DNA from: Actinomycetes bacterium
GTDB taxonomy: Bacteria > Actinomycetota > Acidimicrobiia > Acidimicrobiales > Microtrichaceae
Direction: 5' to 3'
DNA length: 19,622 nt
Assembly: GCA_023392475.1 (NCBI GenBank)
Contig: JAEVZA010000378.1
Coordinates: 1 to 19,622 of the forward strand
The position numbers and the translations under genes are program-made. The notes under the pieces are model-generated. The model ran no database searches, was not told the origin of the DNA, and was given only the letters and a program-made list of their open reading frames with translations. Positions 1 to 10,660 of the stretch are shown piece by piece. How positions within the stretch are numbered: position 1 is the stretch's first letter; every line of letters starts with the position of its first letter.

Positions 1-40
1 GTGATGCAGAACGGGGGTCATGGCCCCCGTTCTGCATCAC
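1..40 (-). terminator. Hairpin terminator of the nuo operon
   Basis: A perfect 17-bp inverted repeat (arms 1-17 and 24-40, 6-nt loop) lies just after the nuoN stop codon. One arm read on the plus strand is GTGATGCAGAACGGGGG. The five G:C pairs sit at the loop end of the stem. Its position directly after the last gene of a long operon fits an intrinsic terminator, or at least a 3'-end stabiliser. The U-tract expected on the minus strand would fall before base 1, outside the window, so rho-independence cannot be confirmed. The stem is symmetric and could also stop a convergent transcript, but no plus-strand T-run follows it. Confidence 0.75.
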
Positions 41-50
41 AGAACGGAGG
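24..50 (-). other. Alternative hairpin overlapping the terminator
   Basis: In the minus-strand transcript, bases 50-40 (CCUCCGUUCUG) can pair with bases 34-24 (CAGAACGGGGG). This makes an 11-bp stem with one G:U pair and a 5-nt loop. The second arm is the same segment that forms the 5' arm of the 17-bp terminator stem, so the two structures exclude each other. The sequence shows the pairing potential directly. Whether the alternative fold forms in vivo is unknown. It would form first during transcription, but it is shorter than the terminator stem. Confidence 0.4.
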
Positions 51-62
51 GAGCCGAGCGGG

Positions 63-1595
63 TCAGCGCGGGAGGGCGACGAGCTGGGCCACGGCGTCGT
101 TCGTGACCTGCGTGAGCGGCCCGGGGATGATCCCGAGGAACAGCACGCCGATGACCGTGACCGCGAGGGCGAGCCCGGCGGCCGCCGGGATCCGCACCCG
201 CGGACCCTCGGGCACCTCGTCGGCGTCCTCGCCGCCGAAGTACATGGTGCCCACGATCCGCAGGTACATGAGCGCCGAGATGACGGCCGTGAGCATCGCC
301 AGCACGGTGATGAACTGCCAGCCGCCGAACTCCGACTCCACGGCTGCCTGCAGCACGTAGAACTTGGCGAGGAAGCCCGCGGTGAGCGGCACGCCCGCCT
401 GCGACAGCAGGAGCAGCGTGAAGACGAGCGCCAGGCCGGGGCGGGAGCGGGAGAGGCCGCGGTAGTCGTCGAGCGAGTGGTGCCCGTCGCCCTTGCGCCC
501 GACGACGGTGACGACGGCGAAGCTGCCGGCCGCCATGAACGTGTAGGCGATCAGGTAGAAGAGCGTCGCCGAGTTGCCCTGCGGCGACGCCGCCAGCACA
601 CCGATCAGCAGGAAGCCCGCGTGGTTGATCGACGAGTACGCGAGCATCCGCTTCACGTTCGTCTGCGCGATCGCGAGCAGGGAGCCCACCACCAGCGTCA
701 GGACGGTCAGGGCGTACACCATCGGCCGCCACTCGTCGACGTAGGCCGGGCCGATGGCCACGACGAACACGCGGATCAGGCCGGCGAACGCCGCGGCCTT
801 CACGGCGGTGGCCATGAAGGCCGTCACCGGCGAGGGCGAGCCCTGGTACACGTCGGGGGTCCAGAAGTGGAAGGGCACCGCTGCGACCTTGAACCCGAAG
901 CCCACGAGCATGAAGGCCAGGCCACCGAGCAGCAGGCCGTTGTTCGTGATGACCGTCGCCGACAGGTACGTCTGGATCCGGACGAGGTTCGTGGACCCGG
1001 TCGCCCCGTAGGTGAGCGCGATGCCGTAGAGCAGGAACGCGGACGAGAACGCGCCGAGCACGAAGTACTTCATGCCGGCCTCCTGCGAGGAGACCCGGCG
1101 GCTGTGCATCGCGGCGAGCACGTACACGGCCACCGACATGATCTCAAGGCCGATGAACAGCACGATCAGGTCGTTCGCGGACGCCATCGTCACCGCACCC
1201 GACGCCGACAGCAGCATCAGCACGTACCACTCGGGTCCGCCGAGGCCCTCGCGGCGCAGGTAGCCCTCGAGGAGGAGCGCGCCGAGGATCACGGCCAGGC
1301 AGATGTTGGCGGTGAGGACGAGGGAGAAGCCGTCGAGCCCGACCGCGCCGCCCATCACGTTCTCGGGGCCCGAGTCCTGGACCCGCTGCCAGAGCGGGAC
1401 CACGGCGCACAGCGCACCGGTGGCGACGGCGATCGTCCACACGGCCTGGAACCAGCCGGGCAGCCGGCCGCGCAGGACGGACACGAGCGTCAGCAGCAGG
1501 ATGCCGCCGAGCATCAGCACCAGGTTCGGTGCGATGGTGCTCCAGTCGATGTCGGGGGTGGCGAGCGCCACGCCCGCGGCGAGGACGGCGCTCAC
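63..1595 (-). CDS. nuoN: NADH-quinone oxidoreductase subunit N
   Basis: NuoN is one of the three antiporter-like proton-pumping subunits of the complex I membrane arm. The 510-residue product is the usual family length and is almost entirely transmembrane. Family residues are visible: E151 in the helix after NDLIVLFIGLE, K176 (EAGMKYF), K236 in GFGFKVAAVPFHFW, K266, and K411 in VPLTAGFLAKF, where NuoL/M carry an acidic residue. The start is GTG, with its TG shared with the nuoM stop (GTGA), so the genes overlap by 4 nt and are probably translationally coupled. It is the last gene of the operon, with a hairpin terminator just after the stop. Confidence 0.97.
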   Translation of the reverse strand: MSAVLAAGVALATPDIDWSTIAPNLVLMLGGILLLTLVSVLRGRLPGWFQAVWTIAVATGALCAVVPLWQRVQDSGPENVMGGAVGLDGFSLVLTANICLAVILGALLLEGYLRREGLGGPEWYVLMLLSASGAVTMASANDLIVLFIGLEIMSVAVYVLAAMHSRRVSSQEAGMKYFVLGAFSSAFLLYGIALTYGATGSTNLVRIQTYLSATVITNNGLLLGGLAFMLVGFGFKVAAVPFHFWTPDVYQGSPSPVTAFMATAVKAAAFAGLIRVFVVAIGPAYVDEWRPMVYALTVLTLVVGSLLAIAQTNVKRMLAYSSINHAGFLLIGVLAASPQGNSATLFYLIAYTFMAAGSFAVVTVVGRKGDGHHSLDDYRGLSRSRPGLALVFTLLLLSQAGVPLTAGFLAKFYVLQAAVESEFGGWQFITVLAMLTAVISALMYLRIVGTMYFGGEDADEVPEGPRVRIPAAAGLALAVTVIGVLFLGIIPGPLTQVTNDAVAQLVALPR

Positions 1596-3240
1596 GAGCC
1601 CTCCCCCCGGTGGTCGGTGGCCGCGGCCCCGTGCTCGCCGGTGCCCTCACCGGTGCCACCCGACTCGTCGGCGCCCTCGGCGGTGTCCTTGGACGGCCGG
1701 GCCACGCGCACCTCGCGGTTGGTGAAGTCATCGGAGTTCACGTCGACGTGGGCGACGAGCTCCTTCACCGACGGCTCCATCCGCTCGAGCAGCGGCGTCG
1801 GGTAGAGGCCGAGGAACACGATCAGCGCGATCAGCGGCGCCATGACCATGAGCTCGCTCGGGCGCATGTCCTTCATGCGGGCGTTCTCGCCGGTGGCCGG
1901 TCCGTGGAACACCCGCTGGTAGGCCCACAGGAGGTAGAGCGCGGCGAGGATCACGCCGGTGACGGCGACGACGCCCCACCACCGGGCGCCCTTGAAGGCG
2001 CCGAGGAGCGACAGGAACTCGCCGGGGAAGCCGTTGAGGCCGGGGAGGCCGACGGACGCCAGCATGACGAGCGTGAACACCGCCGCCAGGACGGGCGCCG
2101 ACTTCTGGAGCCCCGACAGCTCGCTGATCTGCCGCGTGTGGCGGCGCTCGTAGATCATGCCGACCAGGAGGAAGAGGGCGCCGGTGGTGATGCCGTGGTT
2201 GACCATCACCAGCAGGCCGCCCTCGATGCCCTGCGTCGTGAGCGAGAAGGTGCCGAGCACGATGAAGCCGAGGTGCGCGATCGACGAGTACGCGACGAGG
2301 CGCTTCAGGTCCTTCTGCATGGTCGCCGCGATGGCGCCGTAGGTGATGCCGATCACGCCGAGCGTCAGCATCACCGGGGCCGCCCACACGGCGGCCTCGG
2401 GCAGCAGGTAGAGGCCGAAGCGGAGGAAGCCGTACGTGCCGAGCTTCAGCATGACCGCGGCGAGGATGACGGAGCCCGCGGTCGGCGCCTGCGTGTGGGC
2501 GTCGGGGAGCCAGGTGTGCAGCGGCACGACCGGCACCTTGACCGCGAACGCGATCGCCACGGCGACGAAGATCCAGCGCCCGGCCGTCGTCGAGATCGCC
2601 TGGTCCCGGGCGATCGTGACGAGGTCGAACGTGAGCGGGCCACCCACCGCCCGCTGGTGCAGCACGGCCAGGGCGATGAGCCCGACCAGCATGAACGCCG
2701 AGCCGAACATCGTGTACAGGAAGAACTTGGTGGCAGCGTAGACCCGCTCCCCGTAGCCCCAGAGCCCGATGAGGAAGTACATCGGGACGAGCACGATCTC
2801 GAAGAAGATGAAGAAGACGAGCAGGTCCAGCGCGCAGAAGACGCCGATGGAGCCCGCCATCAGCACCATCAACCAGCCGTAGTACTGCTTCGGGTCGTGG
2901 TGCGGCTTGGTGCCCAGGATCGCGATCGGGAAGATCACGCCGGTCAGCACGACGAGGAACAGCGAGATCCCGTCCACGCCGAAGTGCAGCGAGACGCCGA
3001 GGTCCTTGATCCAGGGCTGGTCGACGACGAACTGGAAGCCCGCGTCGTGGCGCCGGAACTGGACGAGCATGTAGATCGTCAGCGCCCCGGTCGCCGCGCT
3101 CGTGAGGAGCGCGACCGGGCGGAACAGGTCACCGCGGCTCCGCGGCATCACGGCGATGAGCGCCGCGCCCGCGAACGGGAGCAGGATCATCACCGGCAGC
3201 AGCGGGAACGACGTGGACGAGCTGGCCAGCACGGCGCCCA

Positions 3241-3241
<1 letters not shown>
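1592..3241 (-). CDS. nuoM: NADH-quinone oxidoreductase subunit M
   Basis: NuoM is the middle antiporter-like proton-translocating subunit of complex I, in the cytoplasmic membrane. The protein is 549 residues. Conserved charges of the pump channel are present: E148 (FFEIVLVPMYF), K235 (FAVKVPVVPLHTWLPDAHT), K266 (MLKLGTYGF), H349 (MVNHG) and E408 (NGFPGEF). The ATG overlaps the nuoL stop by one base (TGATG). An unusual feature is the soluble C-terminal tail of about 60 residues (486-549). It is rich in Gly, Glu, Thr and Asp and looks disordered, whereas most NuoM proteins end shortly after the last helix. Confidence 0.97.
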
Positions 3242-5226
<1,985 letters not shown>

Positions 5227-5228
5227 CC

Positions 5229-5546
5229 TCAGCCCCTCATCAACGACACGTCATCGGCGGTGGCCCCCGACCGCCGCCGCATGATGGCCACGATGATGCC
5301 GAGGCCCACCACGACCTCGGCGGCCGCCACCACGAGCACGAAGAACACGACCGCCTGACCGCCGACGTCGTCGAGCGTCCGGGAGAACGAGACGAACGTG
5401 AGGTTCACGGCGTTGAGCATCAGCTCGACGCACATGAACATCACCAGCGGGTTGCGCCGGACGAGCAGCCCCGTGGCGCCGATCGCGAAGATCATGGCGG
5501 CGAGCACCAGGTACCAGGACTGGGTGAGCTGGAGGGCGAGGATCAC
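5229..5546 (-). CDS. nuoK: NADH-quinone oxidoreductase subunit K
   Basis: NuoK is a small three-helix (MrpC-like) subunit that takes part in proton translocation in the complex I membrane arm. I set the start at the GTG that overlaps the nuoJ stop in GTGA. This gives 105 residues, the normal family length, whereas the open frame itself runs far upstream without biological meaning. The two buried glutamates of the family are visible at E41 (MCVELMLNAVNL) and E77 (VAAAEVVVGLG). The C-terminus is short and polar. The 4-nt overlap with nuoJ and 2-nt gap to nuoL mark it as part of the operon. Confidence 0.95.
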   Translation of the reverse strand: MILALQLTQSWYLVLAAMIFAIGATGLLVRRNPLVMFMCVELMLNAVNLTFVSFSRTLDDVGGQAVVFFVLVVAAAEVVVGLGIIVAIMRRRSGATADDVSLMRG

Positions 5547-6268
5547 GGCGCGACCTCCGCGTCGGCGTCGTCGGCCGGGCCGCCGGAGCCGGTGCCCCCC
5601 TCGACCACGGGGGACGGCAGCTCGTCGAAGATGGCCTCCGGCCCGTCGTCGGAGCCGATGCGACGGCCCTCGGGCTCGTCGTCGAACAGCGGGACGGGCT
5701 CCACGGCGGGCCCGTCGGGGAACTCGTCGGTGTCGATCGGCGGGCCGCTCGGCCGCCGCGACAGCACCACGGCGCCGATCACCGCCACGGTGAGCAGCAC
5801 CGCGGTGATCTCGAACGCGAAGACGTAGTCGGTGAACAGGACCCGCCCGAGCCGGTTGATGTCGGCCATGCCGGCGCCGAGCTTGCCCATGGCGGAGCGC
5901 TGGCCGGTGACGTGGGCCTTCCCCCCGGCGAGGAGCACCGTGAGGCTGAGCCCCAGCACCGCGAGCCCGGCGATGATCGCCACGACGCGCTGGCCCGGTA
6001 TCGGGTCGCGCCTGGACCCCTCGGACCGGTCGACGCCGAGGAGCATGATCACGAACAGGAAGAGCACGACGATGGCGCCGGCGTAGACGATGACCTGGAT
6101 GGCGGCGAGGAAGTACGCCTCCTGGGCGATGAACAGCACGGCGACGCCGAAGAGCGTCGCCACCAGGCTGAGCGCGCTGTGCACCGGGTTGCGGGACAGC
6201 ACGACGCCGAGCGCGCCCGCGAGGCAGATCGCGCCCGCGAGCAGGAAGGTGAACATCTCGACGCGCAT
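5543..6268 (-). CDS. nuoJ: NADH-quinone oxidoreductase subunit J
   Basis: NuoJ is a five-helix membrane subunit near the quinone-channel end of the complex I membrane arm. The chosen ATG overlaps the nuoI stop by one base (TGATG) and gives 241 residues starting MRVEMFTFLL. Hydrophobic segments run at about 4-23, 31-48, 54-78, 94-114 and 147-169. The conserved third-helix region with its flexible glycine is IQVIVYAGAIVVLFLFVIML (58-77). After the last helix comes an unusually long, acidic, Pro/Gly-rich tail of about 68 residues (174-241), probably disordered and cytoplasmic. E. coli NuoJ, at about 184 residues, has no such tail. The last codons overlap nuoK by 4 nt. Confidence 0.95.
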   Translation of the reverse strand: MRVEMFTFLLAGAICLAGALGVVLSRNPVHSALSLVATLFGVAVLFIAQEAYFLAAIQVIVYAGAIVVLFLFVIMLLGVDRSEGSRRDPIPGQRVVAIIAGLAVLGLSLTVLLAGGKAHVTGQRSAMGKLGAGMADINRLGRVLFTDYVFAFEITAVLLTVAVIGAVVLSRRPSGPPIDTDEFPDGPAVEPVPLFDDEPEGRRIGSDDGPEAIFDELPSPVVEGGTGSGGPADDADAEVAP

Positions 6269-6951
6269 CAGTGGTGACCCCCGTGCCCGCCGTGCTCGGC
6301 CGCGGCGGCCGCCGCCTCGGCCTCGGCCCGCAGCCGGGCCTCGAGCGGCTGCCCGCCCTCGGCCGGCCGGACGCCGTAGCCCAGCTCGCCCGCCCACGCG
6401 ACGATGCCCTCGAAGTCGGCGTCGCCGCCCGGTGCGGTCGCCCGCATCCACCCCGACGTGTCCGCCGCCGGGTCGAAGCCGCCGTCCCAGTTCTCCCACG
6501 GCAGCTGGCGGGGCCGGCCGTCGTCGTCGACCAGCAGCTCCGCCTTCGTGTAGATCGCGTCCTCGCGGTCGGTGAAGGCGAACTCGAACAGCTTCGTCTC
6601 GGTGATCGCCTCGGTCGGGCAGGCCTCCACGCACAGGTCGCAGTGGATGCAGCGCAGGTAGTTGATCTCGTAGACGAACCCGTAGCGCTCACCCGGCGAG
6701 ACCGGGTCCTCGGGGTCGTTGTCCAGGCCGCGCACGTAGATGCAGCGGGCGGGACAGACGCCGGCGCACAGCTCGCAGCCGATGCACTTCTCCATGCCGT
6801 CCTCGTACCGGTTGAGGACGTGGCGGCCGTGGAAGCGCTCGGGCTTCGGCCGCACCTCCTCCGGGTACTGCAGCGTGAGGCGCTTGCCCGTGTCGGTGCG
6901 CGTGCCGGCCCACTTCTTGAACGTGACCTTGAAGCCGTCGAGGTAGCCCAT
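6268..6951 (-). CDS. nuoI: NADH-quinone oxidoreductase subunit I (8Fe ferredoxin type)
   Basis: NuoI sits in the connecting region of complex I and carries clusters N6a and N6b, passing electrons from NuoG to NuoB. The protein has 227 residues. Two ferredoxin motifs are complete: C56-x2-C59-x2-C62-x3-C66 (CIGCELCAGVCP) and C101-x2-C104-x2-C107-x3-C111 (CIHCDLCVEACP). The N-terminal amphipathic stretch (MGYLDGFKVTFKKW) is typical of the membrane-contact segment. The C-terminal part after about residue 160 is longer than in E. coli, Ala/Glu-rich, and ends in a short His cluster (EHGGHGGHH). The start ATG overlaps the nuoH stop by one base. Confidence 0.97.
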   Translation of the reverse strand: MGYLDGFKVTFKKWAGTRTDTGKRLTLQYPEEVRPKPERFHGRHVLNRYEDGMEKCIGCELCAGVCPARCIYVRGLDNDPEDPVSPGERYGFVYEINYLRCIHCDLCVEACPTEAITETKLFEFAFTDREDAIYTKAELLVDDDGRPRQLPWENWDGGFDPAADTSGWMRATAPGGDADFEGIVAWAGELGYGVRPAEGGQPLEARLRAEAEAAAAAAEHGGHGGHH

Positions 6952-8162
6952 CAGGCGAGCTCCCCCTCGGCCTCGGCCAGCTCCGCCTCCGCCTGCGCCT
7001 CGGCCGACCGGATCGACAGCCGCAGCATCACCGCGCCGACGGCGAGGACGGCGATCGTGACGACCGCCGTGACCACGACGTTCCAGCCGAGGTCGTTGGC
7101 GACCCGGACGGACGTGAGCAGCAGGAACCAGCCGAGGGCCAGCGGGATCAGGAACTTCCACCCGAGGTCCATGAGCTGGTCGTAGCGGAACCTCGGCAGC
7201 GTGGCCCGGAACCACACGAACATGAACAGGAAGGCCAGGAGCTTGGCCATGAAGTACACGAAGGGCAGCAGGTAGTCGGCCACCCAGCCCGGGGCGCCCG
7301 ACGGGATCGGACCGCCGGGCCCGCCGAAGAACAGCGTCACGATGACGGCCGACATCGTGACCGTGTTCAGGAACTCCGCCAGGTAGAAGAGGGCGAAGCG
7401 GAACGACGAGTACTCGGTGTGGAACCCGCCGACCAGCTCCTGCTCGGCCTCCACGAGGTCGAACGGCGGCCGGTTGAGCTCGGCGGTCGCGGCGATGGTG
7501 AAGATCACGAAGGGCACGAGGAACGTCATCCACACGTTCCAGTGCCACTCGGACTGCTCGGAGACGATCCCGTTGGTGCGCAGCGTGCCCGCCACCAGCA
7601 GGACCGCCGCGATGGAGAGGCCGAGCGCGGCCTCGTAGGAGACCATCTGCGCGCTCGCCCGCACGGAGCCGAGGAGCGGGTACTTCGAGCCCGAGGACCA
7701 GCCGGCGAGCATGACGCCGTAGACGGCGACCGACGACATGGCGAGCACGAAGAGGATGCCCATCTGCGGGTCGGCGACCTGCATGAGCGTCTTCTGCCCG
7801 AACAGCGTGACCACGCCGTGCTGGCCGTCGGAGAAGTCGCCCGCGATGGGCACGACGGCGAACGTCAGGAACGCCGGGATCAGCGAGAGGTACGGCGCGA
7901 GCTTGAAGACGAACGGGTCGGACCGCTCCGGCTGGAGGTCCTCCTTGAGGAGGAGCTTCAGGCCGTCGGCCATCGTCTGGAGGATGCCGAACGGCCCGGC
8001 GCGGTTCGGGCCGATGCGGTTCTGCATGTCGGCCACGAGCTTCCGCTCGAACCAGACCATGGCCATGACGCCGATGAGGAGGCCGGCGAAGGCCACCACG
8101 ACCTTGACGAGGACGACGAGGACCTCGGCGAGCCCGATGTGGCCGGAGAGCAACGGGTCCAT
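6951..8162 (-). CDS. nuoH: NADH-quinone oxidoreductase subunit H
   Basis: NuoH is the membrane subunit that forms most of the quinone entry chamber and links the peripheral and membrane arms of complex I. The protein has 403 residues and about eight helices. Family signatures are intact: WFERKLVADMQNRIGPNRAG from residue 37, and AELNRPPFDLVEAEQELVGG with its acidic residues around 228-242, followed by GFHTEYSSFRF. The C-terminal YDQLMDLGWKFLIPLAL is also conserved. A short Ala/Glu-rich cytoplasmic tail follows residue 386. The ATG was chosen because it overlaps the nuoG stop by one base and gives the standard N-terminal helix; the same frame stays open far upstream but only as a shadow of nuoG. 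Confidence 0.97.
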   Translation of the reverse strand: MDPLLSGHIGLAEVLVVLVKVVVAFAGLLIGVMAMVWFERKLVADMQNRIGPNRAGPFGILQTMADGLKLLLKEDLQPERSDPFVFKLAPYLSLIPAFLTFAVVPIAGDFSDGQHGVVTLFGQKTLMQVADPQMGILFVLAMSSVAVYGVMLAGWSSGSKYPLLGSVRASAQMVSYEAALGLSIAAVLLVAGTLRTNGIVSEQSEWHWNVWMTFLVPFVIFTIAATAELNRPPFDLVEAEQELVGGFHTEYSSFRFALFYLAEFLNTVTMSAVIVTLFFGGPGGPIPSGAPGWVADYLLPFVYFMAKLLAFLFMFVWFRATLPRFRYDQLMDLGWKFLIPLALGWFLLLTSVRVANDLGWNVVVTAVVTIAVLAVGAVMLRLSIRSAEAQAEAELAEAEGELA

Positions 8163-10660
8163 CAGGCCACCTCCACCCGGACGTCGCAGACGACCTCGCC
8201 GGCCGCCAGCAGCGACGAGACGTCGGGGTCGAGCGCGTGGCGGGCCACGACGGTCCCCTTCGGCACGCCCGCGTCGACCGTGACCGGCGCGGTGACCGAG
8301 CCGTGCTGCGACGTGACGGTGACCCGGTCCCCGTCCGAGACGCCCAGCGGCGCGGCGTCGGCCGGGCTGAGCCGGAGCGCCCCGCCGCCGACGAGGCCGG
8401 ACGACGACGGGCGGTGGGCGAGGAGCTCGCCGCCGTCGTACAGGGTCCGGTTCACGACCAGCCGCGACGAGTAGGCGTTGTTGGCCGGGGCCTGCACGGG
8501 ATCCGGCGCCGAGAACGAGCCGGCCGCGAGGTCGGTGAGGACGCCGTCGGCGTGGTCGTCGGAGGAGAGCACGGCGCTGGAGGCCGCGGCCAGGACCGGC
8601 GCGTTCGCCGTGAGCTCGTCCCACAGCTCCGTCGCGGACGACTCGACGCCGAGGTCGACGCCGAGGCGGTGCGACAGCTCGGCCGCGACCAGCCAGTCGG
8701 CGCGGGCCGTGCCCGGGGGCGTGACCGCGGCGTGGAGGACGCTCACGCGGCCCTCGAGGTTGGTCGTCGTGCCGTCGACCTCGGCGAAGCCGGCCACCGG
8801 CAGGACGACGTCGGCCTGGTCGACCGACGGCGAGCGGAACTGGTCGAGGGCGATGATCGTGCGGGCACCGGCGAGCGCGCGGCGGGCGAGCGCCGTGTCG
8901 GCGTGGTCGCGCAGCGGGTCGGCGCCGAGCAGCACGAGCGTGTCGATGCGCCCGTTGGCGGCGGCGTCGAGGATGCCGTCGGCGTCGAGGCCCGGGGCCT
9001 CGGGCAGCGCGGGCCACACCTCGGACCAGGCGGCCCGACCGGCCTCCAGCTCGACCCCGCCCGGCAGCCGTCCCGGGGTGAGCCCGGCGGCGAGCGCGCC
9101 GCGGACGTTGGCCCGGCGCAGCACCGGCAGGAAGGTGGCGGCGGGTCGGGCGGCGTGCACGACCCCGGCCGCGTCCACCACGGTCGCGGGCGACTCGGCG
9201 AGGTTCGCCCGGCCCACGACGACGACGGGTGCGTCGACGTCCTGGAGCAGCCCGTGTGCAGCGGCGAGGTCCTCGGCGGACACGCCGCCCGCACCGTCCG
9301 CGGGCAGGTCGCCCAGGAGCGCGGCCACGACCGCGGCGAGCTCGCCGGGACGGGGTCGCAGCGACGCGGCGGCGTACGGGGTGAGGCCGGTGGCGGCCGG
9401 CGTGACCTCGATGATGCGGGCACCGTCCTCGACCACGGCGTGCTTGAGGCGGAGGAACAGGACCGGCAGCTCCTCCTTCGGGTCGGGCCCGAGGTAGAGC
9501 ACGGTGCCGCCGGCGCGGCAGGCCTCGTCGATCGTGGCGCCCGGCAGGTCCAGCACGGACGGCGGGAGCCCGTCGCCGAGCTGGGCGTCGACGTGATCGG
9601 TCCCGATCACGCCCTTGGCCAGCTTCGCCCACGCGTACGCCGACTCGTTCGTGAGCCGGGCGCCGCCGAGCACCGCGACCCCGCCGGGGCCCGACCGGTC
9701 GAGCGCGGACCGCAGCGCGCGGGCGGCGGCGTCGAGCGCGGCCGACCAGCGGGCCGGCGCGAGCTCCTTCGACTCGCCGCGGACGAGCGGCTCGGTGAGC
9801 CGGTCCTCCGAGTTCACGGCCTCGAAGCCGAACCGGCCCTTGTCGCACAGCCACGACCAGTTCACCGGGTCCGAGTCGACGCCGCGGTAGCGGAGGACCT
9901 GGTTGCGGCTCGTGTCGATCGTGATGCGGCAGCCGACCGAGCAGTCGGTGCAGGTCGACTCGACCTCTTGGAGGTCCCAGGGTCGGGCCCGGAACCGGTA
10001 CGGCTTCGCGGTGAGCGCGCCGACCGGGCAGATCTGGACGGTGTTGCCGGAGAAGTACGAGCTGAACGGCTCGCCCGGGAACGTGTTGACCTCGGTGTTC
10101 GAGCCCCGGTTGATGAAGTGGATCAGGGGGTCGTCCGCGACCTCCGACGCGAACCGCGTGCAGCGGTCGCAGAGGATGCAGCGCTCGCGGTCGAGGTACA
10201 CGGTCTCGGAGATGGGGATCGGCTTCTCGAAGTGCCGCTTCTCCTCCACCCAGCGCGACTCGCCCGGGCCGTACGCCATCGTCTGGTCCTGCAGCGGGCA
10301 CTCGCCGCCCTTGTCGCACACCGGGCAGTCGAGCGGGTGGTTGGCGAGCAGGAACTCGAGCACCCCGTCCTGCGCCTTGGCGACCGCCGGCGAGTCGGTC
10401 GTGACCGACATGTCGGGTGCGACGTTGATCATGCAGCTCGGCTGCAGCGCCGGACCCCGGCCCGAGTCGATCTCGACGAGGCACATGCGGCACATGCCCA
10501 CGGGGTTCATCCGCGGGTGGTAGCAGAACCGCGGGATGTAGGCGTCGTTCCGCTCGCAGGCGTCGATGACGAGCTCGCCGCGCTGCGCGGTGATCGTCCG
10601 GCCGTCGACGGTGATCTCGACGGGATCCGTGATCTCGATCGGGCGTGGCCGCTCAGACAT
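8162..10660 (-). CDS. nuoG: NADH-quinone oxidoreductase subunit G
   Basis: NuoG is the large iron-sulfur subunit of the peripheral arm, carrying electrons from NuoF towards NuoI. The 832-residue protein starts with a 2Fe-2S domain (C46, C57, C60, C76). It continues with the His-Cys3 4Fe-4S site (H108, C112, C115, C121) and a further 4Fe-4S site (C161, C164, C167, C211). A fourth set, C237-x2-C240-x3-C244-x27-C272, matches the off-pathway N7 cluster kept in E. coli and Thermus but lost in many lineages. The rest is a molybdopterin-oxidoreductase-like fold, which is known not to bind molybdenum in complex I. It overlaps nuoF by 8 nt and nuoH by 1 nt. Confidence 0.96.
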   Translation of the reverse strand: MSERPRPIEITDPVEITVDGRTITAQRGELVIDACERNDAYIPRFCYHPRMNPVGMCRMCLVEIDSGRGPALQPSCMINVAPDMSVTTDSPAVAKAQDGVLEFLLANHPLDCPVCDKGGECPLQDQTMAYGPGESRWVEEKRHFEKPIPISETVYLDRERCILCDRCTRFASEVADDPLIHFINRGSNTEVNTFPGEPFSSYFSGNTVQICPVGALTAKPYRFRARPWDLQEVESTCTDCSVGCRITIDTSRNQVLRYRGVDSDPVNWSWLCDKGRFGFEAVNSEDRLTEPLVRGESKELAPARWSAALDAAARALRSALDRSGPGGVAVLGGARLTNESAYAWAKLAKGVIGTDHVDAQLGDGLPPSVLDLPGATIDEACRAGGTVLYLGPDPKEELPVLFLRLKHAVVEDGARIIEVTPAATGLTPYAAASLRPRPGELAAVVAALLGDLPADGAGGVSAEDLAAAHGLLQDVDAPVVVVGRANLAESPATVVDAAGVVHAARPAATFLPVLRRANVRGALAAGLTPGRLPGGVELEAGRAAWSEVWPALPEAPGLDADGILDAAANGRIDTLVLLGADPLRDHADTALARRALAGARTIIALDQFRSPSVDQADVVLPVAGFAEVDGTTTNLEGRVSVLHAAVTPPGTARADWLVAAELSHRLGVDLGVESSATELWDELTANAPVLAAASSAVLSSDDHADGVLTDLAAGSFSAPDPVQAPANNAYSSRLVVNRTLYDGGELLAHRPSSSGLVGGGALRLSPADAAPLGVSDGDRVTVTSQHGSVTAPVTVDAGVPKGTVVARHALDPDVSSLLAAGEVVCDVRVEVA

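Noticed and set aside
6951..10493. 1180-codon minus-strand frame suggesting a giant fusion ending in NuoH
   Set aside because: Only the last 403 codons are real NuoH. The upstream part is an out-of-frame reading of nuoG, and nuoH starts at the ATG overlapping the nuoG stop.
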